From NCBI RefSeq assembly GCF_002077175.1, contig NZ_CP014943.1:1178001-1242000 (forward strand): a stretch of 64,000 nucleotides of DNA. The letters run 5' to 3'. Shown piece after piece: positions 37,498 to 47,440 of the stretch. Source of the stretch: Colwellia sp. PAMC 21821. GTDB lineage: Bacteria > Pseudomonadota > Gammaproteobacteria > Enterobacterales > Alteromonadaceae. Position 1 is the stretch's first letter; every line of letters begins with the position of its first letter. The notes under the pieces are model-generated. The model ran no database searches. It had not been told where the DNA came from and saw only the letters and a program-made list of their open reading frames with translations. The position numbers were made by a program, and so were the translations under genes.

Positions 37498-38121
37498 CTA
37501 GTCACCAAAGAATAAGCGCCATAACCAACCATGGTTAAGTTCTTCTTCACAACTTTTAAGCTGACCAGAGTAACGTTTAGCGCGATTATCTACTTTTCGA
37601 GCAACCTTACTTAACCAAGCTTTTTTCTTGTAGGTTTTACGCTTAAAGCCGCCCCATCCTTCATGATAATTTAAATACTGGTTGTAGGCGTCCCACTTCG
37701 ATACTTTATTGATTTTTTGAGTTTTGAAAATAAACCAGCCCATAAAGTCAATCGCATCTTCAAAGTCATCGCGATCGGCACCAGAGTTATCGGTTTCTCT
37801 GATGTAGTCTTCCCAGGTCATGGTTTTTGCCTGTGAATAGCCATAAGCAGTGCTAACACGCCCCCAAGGTATAAACCCTAGCAGATAGTCTCTAGGAGGC
37901 AATGCACCCGCTTTAAATGAGCTTTCCTGATACATCATACTCATGGGCACATGAATAGGTACCCCCCAACGTTCGCGCATATCTTTTGCGGCAAAATACC
38001 AACTTCTGTGTTCACGAAATATTTCACAGAGGTTTTCAGGATTTTTGGGTGGACTCGTCGCGCAACTCGATAAGGTTAAGCAGGCTAACGCAGAAGTAAT
38101 TAATGTTTTAAAAAAAGTCAT
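37498..38121 (-). CDS. Lipoprotein with a transglycosylase SLT-like (lysozyme-fold) domain
   Basis: A 207-residue protein with a lipoprotein signal peptide (ACLTLSSC, lipidated Cys20). The domain resembles soluble lytic transglycosylases: VPMSMMYQESSFKAGA with the likely catalytic Glu66, the AYGYSQAKTMTW block corresponding to the usual GLMQ-type segment, and YNQYLNYHEGWGGF. Such enzymes cleave the glycan strands of peptidoglycan, here from a membrane-tethered position. The C-terminal part is basic and ends in WLWRLFFGD. A stand-alone gene between the DnaA-box gap and gshA. Confidence 0.85.
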   Translation of the reverse strand: MTFFKTLITSALACLTLSSCATSPPKNPENLCEIFREHRSWYFAAKDMRERWGVPIHVPMSMMYQESSFKAGALPPRDYLLGFIPWGRVSTAYGYSQAKTMTWEDYIRETDNSGADRDDFEDAIDFMGWFIFKTQKINKVSKWDAYNQYLNYHEGWGGFKRKTYKKKAWLSKVARKVDNRAKRYSGQLKSCEEELNHGWLWRLFFGD

Positions 38122-38401
38122 GAACGCTGTTACTTAGTGTTGAGTTGTTAATATAATGCCAGAATACTTGCTGCTTTTCAGGTTAAAGTCATCATATATT
38201 TCACTTTTATCTCGCAGACCTTCGATTACTCATTTAAATCTATAAGCGAAAAACAAACTCAGTTTAACATTTCTATTAAAGGCCTTTAAAAGCCACCGGT
38301 GCTTGGGAACTCATTTTCATTTTAGGCTACGCATAGTTTATAGAACGTTGTTTCCCGGTAGTGTTTTTTATATTGGTAGTGTTTTAGATTAAATTGCAGG
38401 C
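38122..38401. other. Gene-free gap upstream of the transglycosylase lipoprotein gene
   Basis: No coding frame or RNA is evident. It should hold the promoter of the lipoprotein gene; no strong -35/-10 pair stands out. Confidence 0.35.
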
Positions 38402-38440
38402 AAAAAAAAGCACCTTTATTATTTAATAACGGTGCTTTTT
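38402..38440 (-). terminator. Rho-independent terminator of gshA
   Basis: AAAAAGCACC pairs with GGTGCTTTTT, and the stem can extend inward by TTATT/AATAA-type pairing. The A-run on the left provides the U-tract on the minus strand. Confidence 0.88.
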
Positions 38441-38476
38441 ATTCGCGGTAATTTAAGCGATAAAACTAAACTCTAA

Positions 38477-40057
38477 TTAGGAGAAGTATTCTTGGAGAAA
38501 AGTATCGAAGTCAACGGTATCACTTTCTTCGATAGCTGACTGTTTCTGCAACGATTCAGCTACTGTTTTTTTAAAGTACGCTTCATTAAACTCTTGATAA
38601 TTATTTGCTAAAAGCTGTTCACGATAATCAACAGCTCTATTCAATGCCAACGTAGTTAACGATTTATTTTCCTTAACTACTGCCGTTAACACTTGTGCTG
38701 AAGGCGTTAAACTAGCATCGTTAATTTTGGCTGCTTCTGTGGCAAGTACTTGGCTGTATAATTGACTATCGTTGGCTTTATCTAATAACGTCGCAATATC
38801 AGCCATTTTTGCAAAAATCTCTCCGCCCCATTGTGGTACTGACTTACTTTCTGGATTTTCCCCTGAGATATCACGTAACAATAATGTCGGATCCCGTCCT
38901 CGTACAACGACAGCATCCATATTTTCTTCACTGATTTCTTGTGAATTACAATCCAGTATTGGGCTAGGTTCGAGCATACAAAAAGTAAGAAAGGTATCTA
39001 AGAATCGAACTTGCTCGACCGTAATGCCTGTGGCGGAGAAAGGGTTTACATCAAGGGCCCTAACTTCAATATATTCAACGCCTCTGTTTCTTAAAGCTTC
39101 AGATGGCTTTTCGCCCGCTTTAGCCACACATTTAGGTCGAACTGGCGCGTATAACTCATTCTCTATTTGTAAAACATTACTGTTTAGCTGCTGATATTGA
39201 CCATCAACTTTAATACCGATTTTTTCAAATTTTTTCGATGGTAAATTTATGGCGTTTTTAACCCCATCTAAATAACCCGATAAATTGTTATAACAAATTT
39301 GTAACGATGACTGTTCGCTATTGGTATAACCCAAATCACTCATACGTAAAGACGTTGCATGTTCGAGGTAAAGATAGCCTTTGCCGGTTTTTTTAAACGG
39401 TAAATCAGTAGGTTTATTTTTTAAAAACGAACCACAAATAGCGGGTGAACTTCCGTATAGATAAGGAATAAGCCAACAAAAGCGCTTATAGTTTCTTAGT
39501 AGAGCAAAATATTTATCAGAAATATAATCATCTAGTGCATCAGTATTGTTCTCAATTTCTTGCAATGACTGAAAAAAACTTTTTGGAAATGAAAAATTAA
39601 AGTGTATACCAGAAATAACCTGCATCATGCTGCCATAGCGATTTTTAAGGCCCTGGCGATAAACAGTTTTCATTCGACCAATGTTAGATTTACCGAATTG
39701 AGCCAAGGGTATTTTATCGTCGTCATCAACAAAACACGGCATACTCATCGGCCACAATAGCTCGCCATCAAGCTGACTTAAGGTAAATTTTTGTACATCT
39801 TCTAGTTGGGCAATCACCGTTTCCGGTTTATGACTAACTGGAGTAATAAACTCCATCAGTGTTTCGGAGTAATCAGTGGTAATGTTGGGGTGTGTTAAAG
39901 CCGCGCCTAATAGCTCACTGTGCCCGCGTTCAGACAAACGTCCTTGTGGCAGCACTCGAAGTGCTTCACGTTCTATACCTCGACCAAATTGGCTCAAAGA
40001 AGTTTGATGCTTTTTTTCGGTAAAAGCCGAGATATATTCGTTTAATGATAGTGTCAA
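38477..40057 (-). CDS. gshA: Glutamate-cysteine ligase
   Basis: A 526-residue class 1 (enterobacterial-type) glutamate-cysteine ligase, the ATP-dependent first step of glutathione synthesis. The chain shows FGRGIEREALRV near the start, DYSETLMEFITP (metal/glutamate site), VISGIHFNFSFP and GVEYIEVRALDVNPFS. The length is close to the 518 residues of E. coli GshA. A single-gene unit with its own terminator; gshB is not nearby. Confidence 0.97.
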   Translation of the reverse strand: MTLSLNEYISAFTEKKHQTSLSQFGRGIEREALRVLPQGRLSERGHSELLGAALTHPNITTDYSETLMEFITPVSHKPETVIAQLEDVQKFTLSQLDGELLWPMSMPCFVDDDDKIPLAQFGKSNIGRMKTVYRQGLKNRYGSMMQVISGIHFNFSFPKSFFQSLQEIENNTDALDDYISDKYFALLRNYKRFCWLIPYLYGSSPAICGSFLKNKPTDLPFKKTGKGYLYLEHATSLRMSDLGYTNSEQSSLQICYNNLSGYLDGVKNAINLPSKKFEKIGIKVDGQYQQLNSNVLQIENELYAPVRPKCVAKAGEKPSEALRNRGVEYIEVRALDVNPFSATGITVEQVRFLDTFLTFCMLEPSPILDCNSQEISEENMDAVVVRGRDPTLLLRDISGENPESKSVPQWGGEIFAKMADIATLLDKANDSQLYSQVLATEAAKINDASLTPSAQVLTAVVKENKSLTTLALNRAVDYREQLLANNYQEFNEAYFKKTVAESLQKQSAIEESDTVDFDTFLQEYFS

Positions 40058-40441
40058 AATGATTCCTGATGCGTTACGCCAGCTAGTAACTGTTATTTAA
40101 GGGTGAAATGTCAATTTTCAATGGCTACAGTGATTTATTATCATCTAAATATCAGTTAGATCTAACAATAAAGGAAGTAAGCGAGTTGTCAATATTGAAT
40201 AACTCACTTTCAACTCACAATCTTACACTGATAAAATATACCTTATATTGCAATATTTATCCTTATCGACTCAGGTATTGACCTGACTTATTCAAAGTAT
40301 ATTTCTTTTTTTGAGTTTTTTATCATGATGTCGGCTAGCATTCAGTTTCTTATTACATAAGCTTACGGTAAAGTTAGGGGCTTTTAAGTTATAGCCAAAA
40401 GATCAAAGCCCTCTGACATAAAATAATAAAAAAGGTTTACT
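40058..40441. other. Divergent gap between gshA and the nhaC-like gene
   Basis: Promoter region for two divergent genes. AT-rich; no coding frame, repeat or structured RNA is apparent. Clear promoter hexamers are not obvious by eye. Confidence 0.35.
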
Positions 40442-41800
40442 ATGCAAGACAGTGTTTTTAGCTTACTTCCCCCACTTGTTGCTATTATCATTGCCATATG
40501 GCGAAAAAATGCACTTTTCGCGCTTTTGTGTGGCGTAATACTTTGTTATTTAATGGCAGAAAATGGCAACCCTATTAACGGTTTAATCGCCACAACCTTT
40601 GGTATCACAGGCGTATTTTCTTCTATAGGTAACGTTTACATTGTCAGTTTTAGCTTGTTAATTGGCGCATTAGTGACGCTTATGAATCAATCGGGCGCAG
40701 TAAACGGCTTTATTAACCATCTTGCTTCATTAAACTTGGTTAAAAATAGCCGACAAGCCAGTATTTTACCTACCGTGATAGGTACCTCTATTTTTACCGA
40801 TACTAATTTGAGTATGTTTACTGCCGGCATGGCGAGTCAAAAGTTATTTGACCACCATGGCCTTAGCCGCGCTAGATTGGCTTATTTAGTTGATTCAACT
40901 TGCGCACCTATCAGCATTTTATTTTTGGTTAATGGTTGGGGCGCTTATGTTCTAGGCTTACTAGATGGTTACTCATTTGATGACCCTGTGGGTATTTTAA
41001 TTGGCACAATCGGATACAACTTTTACGCTATAATTGCTGTAGCACTGGCATATTACACCGCTTTTAGTGGCAGAGTTTTCGGGCCCCTTAAGCATGCTGA
41101 CTCATTGGTCAAAGAAAAACAAAAAGACACGGTAGAACATGTTGCTCCCGCACATATGATGTGGCTGCCTATGCTAACGCTTTTAATCGGCACTTTTGTT
41201 CTACTCTGGTATACAGGTGACGGTGATATACGTCGTGGCTCAGGCGCTTTCTCGGTATTTTGGTCGGTGGTTACAGCCTTAGTATTTTTAGTGCTGCTAA
41301 TAATGAGTCAAAAATTGATGTCACTTAGTACTATCTTTAAAACTATCATTACCGGTATTAAATACATGTCACCTGCCGTGGCGATTTTGGTGTTATCATT
41401 TGCCTTTGGCGACGCCATTAAAGCCCTAGGTACTGGTATGTATGTCAGCCAGTTAATTAACGTTGAAGTGCCGTTGTTTTTAATGGCGCCTATTTTGTTT
41501 ATTGCGGCTGCCATTATGGCATTTGCCACGGGTACATCATGGGGCACCTTTGCGATACTTATTCCCATCGCCGTGCCCATTGCGCAACAAAGCGGCTTGC
41601 CTATCGAGTTTTTAGTGGCTGCCGTACTCGGTGGCGGTATCTTTGGTGACCATGCTTCACCCATTTCAGATACCACAGTGGTTGCGTCTATTGCCAGTGG
41701 CTGCGATCACTTTGAGCACGTTAAAACACAATTACCGTACGCCTTAGTTGGCGGCATAGTAACGTTAATCATTTATGTCATTATCGGACTTAACTTTTAA
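40442..41800 (+). CDS. NhaC-family Na+/H+ antiporter-type transporter
   Basis: A 452-residue membrane protein with about eleven hydrophobic helices. The family signatures are the conserved segments SILPTVIGTSIFTDTNLSMFTAGMA, DSTCAPISILFLVNGWGAYVLG, FATGTSWGTFAILIPIAVPIA and LGGGIFGDHASPISDTTVVASIASGCDHFEHVKTQLPYA. NhaC-family proteins exchange sodium for protons or couple sodium to substrate movement, which fits a marine host. The stop codon overlaps the start of the downstream pseudouridine synthase gene by one base (TAATG). Confidence 0.92.
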   Translation: MQDSVFSLLPPLVAIIIAIWRKNALFALLCGVILCYLMAENGNPINGLIATTFGITGVFSSIGNVYIVSFSLLIGALVTLMNQSGAVNGFINHLASLNLVKNSRQASILPTVIGTSIFTDTNLSMFTAGMASQKLFDHHGLSRARLAYLVDSTCAPISILFLVNGWGAYVLGLLDGYSFDDPVGILIGTIGYNFYAIIAVALAYYTAFSGRVFGPLKHADSLVKEKQKDTVEHVAPAHMMWLPMLTLLIGTFVLLWYTGDGDIRRGSGAFSVFWSVVTALVFLVLLIMSQKLMSLSTIFKTIITGIKYMSPAVAILVLSFAFGDAIKALGTGMYVSQLINVEVPLFLMAPILFIAAAIMAFATGTSWGTFAILIPIAVPIAQQSGLPIEFLVAAVLGGGIFGDHASPISDTTVVASIASGCDHFEHVKTQLPYALVGGIVTLIIYVIIGLNF

Positions 41801-42504
41801 TGACGAAGCAACTGTTAGCCGTTATTGATCATCAAGCTGACTTTGTCGTGCTTGATAAACCTCAAAACATCAGTTTTCATGACGAAGATAATATTGGTTG
41901 TGGCTTATTTTCACAAATAAAAGCCCAACTAAAAGCGCAGTTTTCATTAGCTGAACTTTATCCCGTGCATCGTTTAGACAAGATGACTTCAGGACTTATC
42001 ATTGTTGCTAAAAATAGTGCCACAGCTAGGGCTTTTCAACAGTTATTCGAACAACATCAAGTTGAAAAATATTACCTAGCAATCGCTGAAGGTAAGCCGA
42101 AAAGAAAACAAGGCTTAATTAAAGGTGATATGGAAAAAAGTCGAAGAGGCATGTGGAAGTTGCTACGTACTTTAGAAAATCCAGCGATTAGCCAGTTTTT
42201 ATCTTACACTATAGCGCCAAAACAGCGACTATATTTGATCAAACCTCATTCGGGTAAAACCCATCAAATAAGAGTGGCACTTAACAGCATAGGTGTGCCG
42301 ATACTGGGTGATCCGCTTTACAACAGTACTATAGTTGCTGACCGAGGTTATTTACACGCTTTTGCGTTAAACTTTAGCTTGAACAATAAACAATATCAGT
42401 ACTGCCTGCCGCCGAGCACTGGCTCAGTTTTCAATACGTCATCAACCCTTGAGGTTATAGAGCAACTAACACCGCCTTGGCAGCAGCAATGGCCTAAGCT
42501 ATAA
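41800..42504 (+). CDS. RluA-family RNA pseudouridine synthase
   Basis: A 234-residue protein with the catalytic motif HRLDKMTSGLIIVAK, whose aspartate is the nucleophile, and the family blocks KYYLAIAEGKPKRKQG and PHSGKTHQIRVALNSIGVPILGDPLY. There is no N-terminal S4 domain. It isomerises uridine in tRNA or rRNA; the target base is not evident. It is translationally coupled to the antiporter gene by a one-base overlap, although the two functions look unrelated. Confidence 0.92.
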   Translation: MTKQLLAVIDHQADFVVLDKPQNISFHDEDNIGCGLFSQIKAQLKAQFSLAELYPVHRLDKMTSGLIIVAKNSATARAFQQLFEQHQVEKYYLAIAEGKPKRKQGLIKGDMEKSRRGMWKLLRTLENPAISQFLSYTIAPKQRLYLIKPHSGKTHQIRVALNSIGVPILGDPLYNSTIVADRGYLHAFALNFSLNNKQYQYCLPPSTGSVFNTSSTLEVIEQLTPPWQQQWPKL

Positions 42505-42541
42505 AGCCCCAAAACTTAAGTTCGTATAAATTATCAAAAAG

Positions 42542-42567
42542 AAAGGGAGCTAATCAGCTCCCTTTTT
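42542..42567. terminator. Rho-independent terminator, convergent gap
   Basis: A 10-bp stem, AAAGGGAGCT with AGCTCCCTTT around AATC, followed by Ts on the plus strand and flanked by As on the left. It serves the pseudouridine synthase gene and possibly the NSS transporter gene from the other side. Confidence 0.9.
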
Positions 42568-42589
42568 ACTTATTTATCTTCCAGTAACT

Positions 42590-43936
42590 TTACAGCGAAT
42601 GCCAGAACACAATCGCTATTGCCGTCGGGCAAACAAACTTAGTATACCAAGGCCAAATTTTCCAAAACAAGGAATGCTCAACCATATCATTTCCTTGTTT
42701 AAGTTCATTTAAAATATCGTTACGAAACCAAATCCAACCAACAAAAACACAACACAACATAGCAATGAGCGGCTGACCATAAACGGTAGAAATTGAAATA
42801 GCTAAACCAAAGAGCACATCAAAATTAAGCACGATTAATGCGCTTATCATGAAAATACCTATACCAATAAAGGTCGTCGCTTTTTTGCGGGCAATATTGT
42901 GGCGCTCAACAACAAAAGAAACAGGCCCTTCTAGCATTGAAATACTCGATGTTAGCGCGGCAATAGACATTAATATAAAGAAGCCAAAGCCAACAAATAA
43001 ACCAATAGACCCCATACCATTAAATAAAGTAGGTAGAACATCAAAAACTAGATTAGGTCCAGAAATAAGCCCGCCCTCAGCATCGAAAATAGCAACACCT
43101 TGTGCCTGAGCAACATACATTGATGGAATGATTAACAAACCAGCTAAAAATGCGATTGATACATCAATAAGGGTAACTTGTGCGCCTAAGGTAACTAAAT
43201 TTTCTTTCTTAGAAATATAAGAACCATAAATCACCATGACACTTGTCCCGAGCGACAACGAGAAGAATGCCTGCCCTAAAGCGCTGATCAATAAGTCGGG
43301 CTCAAATACCCGAGAGATATCAGGATTTAAATAAGCCTCAAAACCTTCTTTTGACCCGTCTAAAGTGAAGACATAGATAATGAGCAACACTAACAAGCCT
43401 ATCAACATTGGCATTAAGCGCTTAGACCATTTTTCAATACCTTGCTCTACGCCTCGACGAATAATCGATATAGTCAGCATCATAAATAAAGCGGTGAAAA
43501 CTAAGTTACGTTCCATCGATTGTGACGTAAGCCAGCTTGACGCTTCATTAAAGCCCAATAAAGTGGTGATGGGTTCAATCGCGAACGACATCATCCAACC
43601 AGCTAAAATACCATAAAAGCTTAAAATTAAGGCCGCACAAATAATACCGCCAAAACCGACAACAAAAGCAAAGCGTTTGTGGAATATATTTCGAGATATT
43701 TTTTGTAGTGACGTCACCGCATTGGCCTGGCCATAACGCCCAATTAGCAACTCAGCCATAAAAGCGGGATATGCTAAACAAAAAGCCAGCACTAAGTAAA
43801 CCAGCACAAAAGCGGCACCGCCATTGCTTGCTGTTTGTGTTGGAAAACCCCATATATTACCTAACCCCACGGCAGAACCCGCAGCAGCCATGATAAAACC
43901 TATACGAGAACTGAACGCACCTCTAGAAGCAGCCAT
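42590..43936 (-). CDS. Sodium-dependent transporter of the NSS (SNF) family
   Basis: A 448-residue protein with about eleven helices and a LeuT-type fold. Helix 1 contains GFIMAAAGSAVGLGNIWGFPTQTASNGGAAF, the unwound sodium/substrate-binding segment of the family. FFSLSLGTSVMVIYGSYI is the conserved helix 6 region. It probably imports an amino acid or related solute with Na+. It shares a terminator gap with the convergent pseudouridine synthase gene. Confidence 0.93.
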   Translation of the reverse strand: MAASRGAFSSRIGFIMAAAGSAVGLGNIWGFPTQTASNGGAAFVLVYLVLAFCLAYPAFMAELLIGRYGQANAVTSLQKISRNIFHKRFAFVVGFGGIICAALILSFYGILAGWMMSFAIEPITTLLGFNEASSWLTSQSMERNLVFTALFMMLTISIIRRGVEQGIEKWSKRLMPMLIGLLVLLIIYVFTLDGSKEGFEAYLNPDISRVFEPDLLISALGQAFFSLSLGTSVMVIYGSYISKKENLVTLGAQVTLIDVSIAFLAGLLIIPSMYVAQAQGVAIFDAEGGLISGPNLVFDVLPTLFNGMGSIGLFVGFGFFILMSIAALTSSISMLEGPVSFVVERHNIARKKATTFIGIGIFMISALIVLNFDVLFGLAISISTVYGQPLIAMLCCVFVGWIWFRNDILNELKQGNDMVEHSLFWKIWPWYTKFVCPTAIAIVFWHSL

Positions 43937-44125
43937 TTATAATCATCATTATTATTATTTGAATAAGTTAATTTACTTAAAGTATTAAGAAAAAAACAGC
44001 GTTTATTAGTAAAAATCATCATGAAAGTGCTTTAATCGATGCTTTCATCGTAAACATTTCATTACTGGTTAAATTACAGTCGACTTATATTCACTCGCTA
44101 TACCGCTATTTATGACATTAAAAAC

Positions 44126-44150
44126 AAAAAAGAGGCTAAGGCCTCTTTTT
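44126..44150 (-). terminator. Rho-independent terminator of yajQ
   Basis: AAAAAAGAGGC pairs with GCCTCTTTTT around a 4-nt loop; the A-rich left arm gives the minus-strand U-tract. 33 bp past the yajQ stop. Confidence 0.9.
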
Positions 44151-44182
44151 AAATTAGACATTAATGATAAATAATAGTCGAA

Positions 44183-44665
44183 TTAATCTCTAAAATTATT
44201 ATACTGAAATGACTGCTCTAACTCTGTCTCTCTCAGTAACTGCATTACGGCTTGTAAGTCGTCACGTTTTTTACCGGTAACACGCACTTGTTCACCTTGA
44301 ATAGAGGCTTGCACTTTTAACTTGCTGTCTTTTATTAATTTAACCACTTTTTTGGCCACAGGTTGCTCTATTCCTTCTTTAAAAGTCGCATCCTGGCTAA
44401 AGTTTTTACCTGTGTGCTCAATACTACTAAGAGTTAACGCTTTGGCGTCAATATTTCTTTTGGCTAACTGGCTGCGCAGCACATCAGCCATTTGCTTTAA
44501 TTGAAAATCTGAATCGCCCTTCATCGTAACGGTTGGAGTTTTCCAAACAAAGCTTGCGTCTACACCTCGAAAGTCAAATCGAGTCGACAACTCACGGTTG
44601 GCATTTTCAGTTGCGTTTCTAACTTCTTCCAAATTAATTTCGGAAACAATATCCATTGAAGGCAT
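44183..44665 (-). CDS. yajQ: YajQ-family nucleotide-binding protein
   Basis: A 160-residue protein with the invariant opening [18 protein letters not shown] and the blocks [13 protein letters not shown] and [32 protein letters not shown], ending FQYNNFRD. YajQ proteins have two RNA-recognition-like folds and bind nucleotides; some members are reported as cyclic di-GMP effectors. The role here is unknown. A single gene with its own terminator. Confidence 0.96.
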   Translation of the reverse strand: MPSMDIVSEINLEEVRNATENANRELSTRFDFRGVDASFVWKTPTVTMKGDSDFQLKQMADVLRSQLAKRNIDAKALTLSSIEHTGKNFSQDATFKEGIEQPVAKKVVKLIKDSKLKVQASIQGEQVRVTGKKRDDLQAVMQLLRETELEQSFQYNNFRD

Positions 44666-44889
44666 GGTGACTCTCTATCTAGCAAAAATTGAGCATATAT
44701 TATCAATATATGAAATTAATACCAATGCTGAAGATGACAAATAACTCGCTTTAGCTGAGAAAAACGCTTCGGACTCAATAATTGACTTGTTGCAAAGCAT
44801 TTAGCACAAAGAACAGTGATAGTTTTACTTGCTGAGCCCTGATATGATTAATGCCATCTAATTTCGGCAAGTACACTAAAAACACCTCA

Positions 44890-45258
44890 ATGAAAAGTCG
44901 CTATCATTTATCAATTCTAGCTATTATTATCCTACTATTTTTCTGCCTTTACTTTAGCTCTACCGATTTTAGGCGCATAGTTTTTCGCAGTACAGAAATC
45001 GACTCTATTGGCCATATTATTAGCTTTTTTTGTTTAACTTGGGTATTGCACAGTATTTTGAAGTTACCATTATTTAATACTATGTTAACCGTTGCTTTTT
45101 ATGGTGTACTAACGGAATTAGGGCAATATTACTTAGGCTTTCGAAGTGCTCAGGTTAGTGACTTTATTTCTGATTTGATCGGTATAGCACTGTTTGGCAT
45201 TATAAGATGGTCGATATTGATGTACCGCAACCGTTCTAGTAATAAGTCAGTAAAATGA
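44890..45258 (+). CDS. VanZ-like membrane protein
   Basis: About 122 residues from ATG 44890, with three or four hydrophobic helices. The frame is open 13 codons further to ATG 44851; neither start has a clear ribosome site. The VanZ pattern is visible: STEIDSIGHIISFFCLTWVL, then LTELGQYYLGFRSAQVSDFISDLIGIALFGII. The function of chromosomal VanZ-like proteins is unknown. It overlaps the panE start by four bases (ATGA), so the two are coupled. Confidence 0.8.
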   Translation: MKSRYHLSILAIIILLFFCLYFSSTDFRRIVFRSTEIDSIGHIISFFCLTWVLHSILKLPLFNTMLTVAFYGVLTELGQYYLGFRSAQVSDFISDLIGIALFGIIRWSILMYRNRSSNKSVK

Positions 45259-46157
45259 ATATTGTTATTATTGGTCAAGGTGCTATCGGCTTGCTTTGGT
45301 ATCATCATTTGGCAAAGTCTTCGAAAAATGCAGTCAGCTTATTTTGTTCATCAAGAACAACATTTATCCCAAGCCATTATGGCTTTACTGATATAAACCT
45401 GCAAAGCGATGAGCTTGCATTAACGGTCGCTGATAACGCGGCGTTTACTGATGCAGAATTAATACTAATTTGCGTAAAGTCGTATCAAGTAAAAGCCGTT
45501 ATAGAAGCATTAAAAAGCAAAATATCAGCTCATGTCATCATTGTTTTTTGTCATAACGGTATGGGTGCATGCCATAATTTAGCAGATCTCCAGCAATCTT
45601 GCTTAACGCTACTGACCACTCATGGTTGTAAAATCAATAGCCCTTTTCATGCGCAACATACCGGGTTAGGCCACTGTGATTTAGGCTCGATACATGGAAA
45701 AATTTCACCATTAATGCGCGCTAATATCACTTCTACACTTGAACAAGCGTTACCAACATTAACATTTACCAATGACATCAAAACAAAGCAATGGCTTAAA
45801 TTAGCGATAAACTGTGTTATTAACCCGCTAACCGCTGTTGAGAATATTGATAACGGACAGCTACTTGATGAAAGATTCACCCCCATAATTACAGAATTAA
45901 TTTCAGAGATTATTACTGTTGCAGTTTATGAAGATGTTAAATTTAACTTTGATGAGTTACAAGAGAAAATAATGCAGGTAGCGAAAAACACGGCCAAAAA
46001 TTGCTCTTCAATGCGCAGTGATATGTTACAGCAACGTAAAACTGAGATTGACTATATTAATGGCTATATCGTCAGTTTGGCTAAAAAATCAGGCATCCCT
46101 GTACCTAAAAATGAAAAGCTAGTGCAGCTAGTTAAAGCGTTATCCCAAGTTGATTAA
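45255..46157 (+). CDS. panE: 2-dehydropantoate 2-reductase (ketopantoate reductase)
   Basis: A 300-residue NADPH-dependent reductase of the pantothenate pathway. The N-terminal Rossmann site is IVIIGQGAIGLLWYHHLA, the ICVKSYQ block follows at about 75, and the C-terminal domain has WLKLAINCVINPLTAVENI with the catalytic lysine. It reduces ketopantoate to pantoate. The start overlaps the VanZ-like gene. Repeat copy C starts 9 bp after the stop. Confidence 0.92.
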   Translation: MNIVIIGQGAIGLLWYHHLAKSSKNAVSLFCSSRTTFIPSHYGFTDINLQSDELALTVADNAAFTDAELILICVKSYQVKAVIEALKSKISAHVIIVFCHNGMGACHNLADLQQSCLTLLTTHGCKINSPFHAQHTGLGHCDLGSIHGKISPLMRANITSTLEQALPTLTFTNDIKTKQWLKLAINCVINPLTAVENIDNGQLLDERFTPIITELISEIITVAVYEDVKFNFDELQEKIMQVAKNTAKNCSSMRSDMLQQRKTEIDYINGYIVSLAKKSGIPVPKNEKLVQLVKALSQVD

Positions 46158-46420
46158 TGGTATTATACCAATTGAAATAAATAATCGATCATTTTAAGGC
46201 GGTTTAAATCGTCAATAACTGCGTTGTTTTCAATCACACACGCCCGCTATTACTCGACAATTGCTCCTGCATTGTTCTACTTACGGGCATCCATGCCCTA
46301 ATCAATCAAACGCCTTGCCTGCAGGGATAATGGTATGGACCCACTCCAACTTTATTTCAGGCCTCTTTAGGGCCAAAATGAAAGTGACAACAATCATTTA
46401 TAAAAGCGGAGTGGATCAAC

Positions 46421-47437
46421 ATGAAGATTACTACAATCGGTTTAGACATTGCAAAATCAATTTTTCACATGTTCGCTGTGAATAAAAATGGGCGATTTGT
46501 AAAAAAGAAACAATTAAGAAGAAAACAAGTGTTGAGTTTCATGGCAACATTAGAGCCTTGCCTAATTGTAATGGAAGCTTGTGGCAGTGCGAACTACTGG
46601 GCTAGAAAATTTATTGAATTGGGGCACCAAGTAAAACTTATTGCGCCTCAATATGTAAAACCCTTCGTTAAAGGCAATAAAAATGATTATAACGATGCCG
46701 AAGGTATTGCAGAGGCAGCGCAACGCCCGACCATGAGGTTTGTGCCAATTAAATCGATAGAACAACAAGATATTCAAAACTTCCATCGACAACGTGAACG
46801 CATAAAGAAAGAACGTAAAGCATTAGCAAGTCAGATACGAGGCTTGTTAGGAGAATATGGCATTGTCATCAATAAAGGTATTTCTGCAATTCGCAATGAA
46901 CTGCCGGATATTTTAGAGGATGCGACAAATGAGTTAACGTATTTAAGTCGGGAGATATTTAATGAGTTATGGCTTGAATTTCAAGTCACAGAAGTGAAGT
47001 TTAAAGCGTGTGAAGTTCGCTTAAACACGATGAATAAAGAAAATGAAATATGTGTTCGCTTAGATGAAATATTAGGTATTGGAGCAATCACAGCTAGCGC
47101 TACTTATGCAGCTGCAGGAGATGGAAAAGACTTTGTAAATGGTCGACATTTTTCGGCATGGCTTGGGCTTGTTCCTGGGCAGCATTCAACGGGTGGAAAG
47201 GCCACCTTACTCGGTATAAGTAAACGCGGTAATAGTTATTTAAGAACACTATACATCCACGGGGCCCGGGCAGTATTAAGGCACAGTGAAAACAAAACTG
47301 ACCGATTTAGTTTGTGGGCACAAGCGTTAAAATCCCGACGAGGACACAACAAAGCATGCGTTGCTGTGGCGAATAAAATAGCAAGAATGGCTTGGGTAAT
47401 AATGGCGAAGGGGGAAAGTTATCGCCCGGCTATATAA
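46421..47437 (+). CDS. IS110-family DEDD transposase (IS1111 group), copy 2
   Basis: A 338-residue recombinase, the same protein as the copy at 35.6 kb. The DEDD residues are D9, E52, D89 and D92, and the likely nucleophile is Ser256 in GQHSTGGK. The frame is intact, with GTGGATC shortly before the ATG as a weak ribosome site. Because the two proteins are identical, one copy must be recent or the copies are homogenised. Confidence 0.95.
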   Translation: MKITTIGLDIAKSIFHMFAVNKNGRFVKKKQLRRKQVLSFMATLEPCLIVMEACGSANYWARKFIELGHQVKLIAPQYVKPFVKGNKNDYNDAEGIAEAAQRPTMRFVPIKSIEQQDIQNFHRQRERIKKERKALASQIRGLLGEYGIVINKGISAIRNELPDILEDATNELTYLSREIFNELWLEFQVTEVKFKACEVRLNTMNKENEICVRLDEILGIGAITASATYAAAGDGKDFVNGRHFSAWLGLVPGQHSTGGKATLLGISKRGNSYLRTLYIHGARAVLRHSENKTDRFSLWAQALKSRRGHNKACVAVANKIARMAWVIMAKGESYRPAI

Positions 47438-47440
47438 ATA

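Noticed and set aside
46261..46485. A frame crossing from the repeat arm into the IS and transposase start (with a twin at 36512-36736)
   Set aside because: It spans the IS junction in both copies and overlaps the transposase in another frame; it is a by-product of the duplicated sequence.
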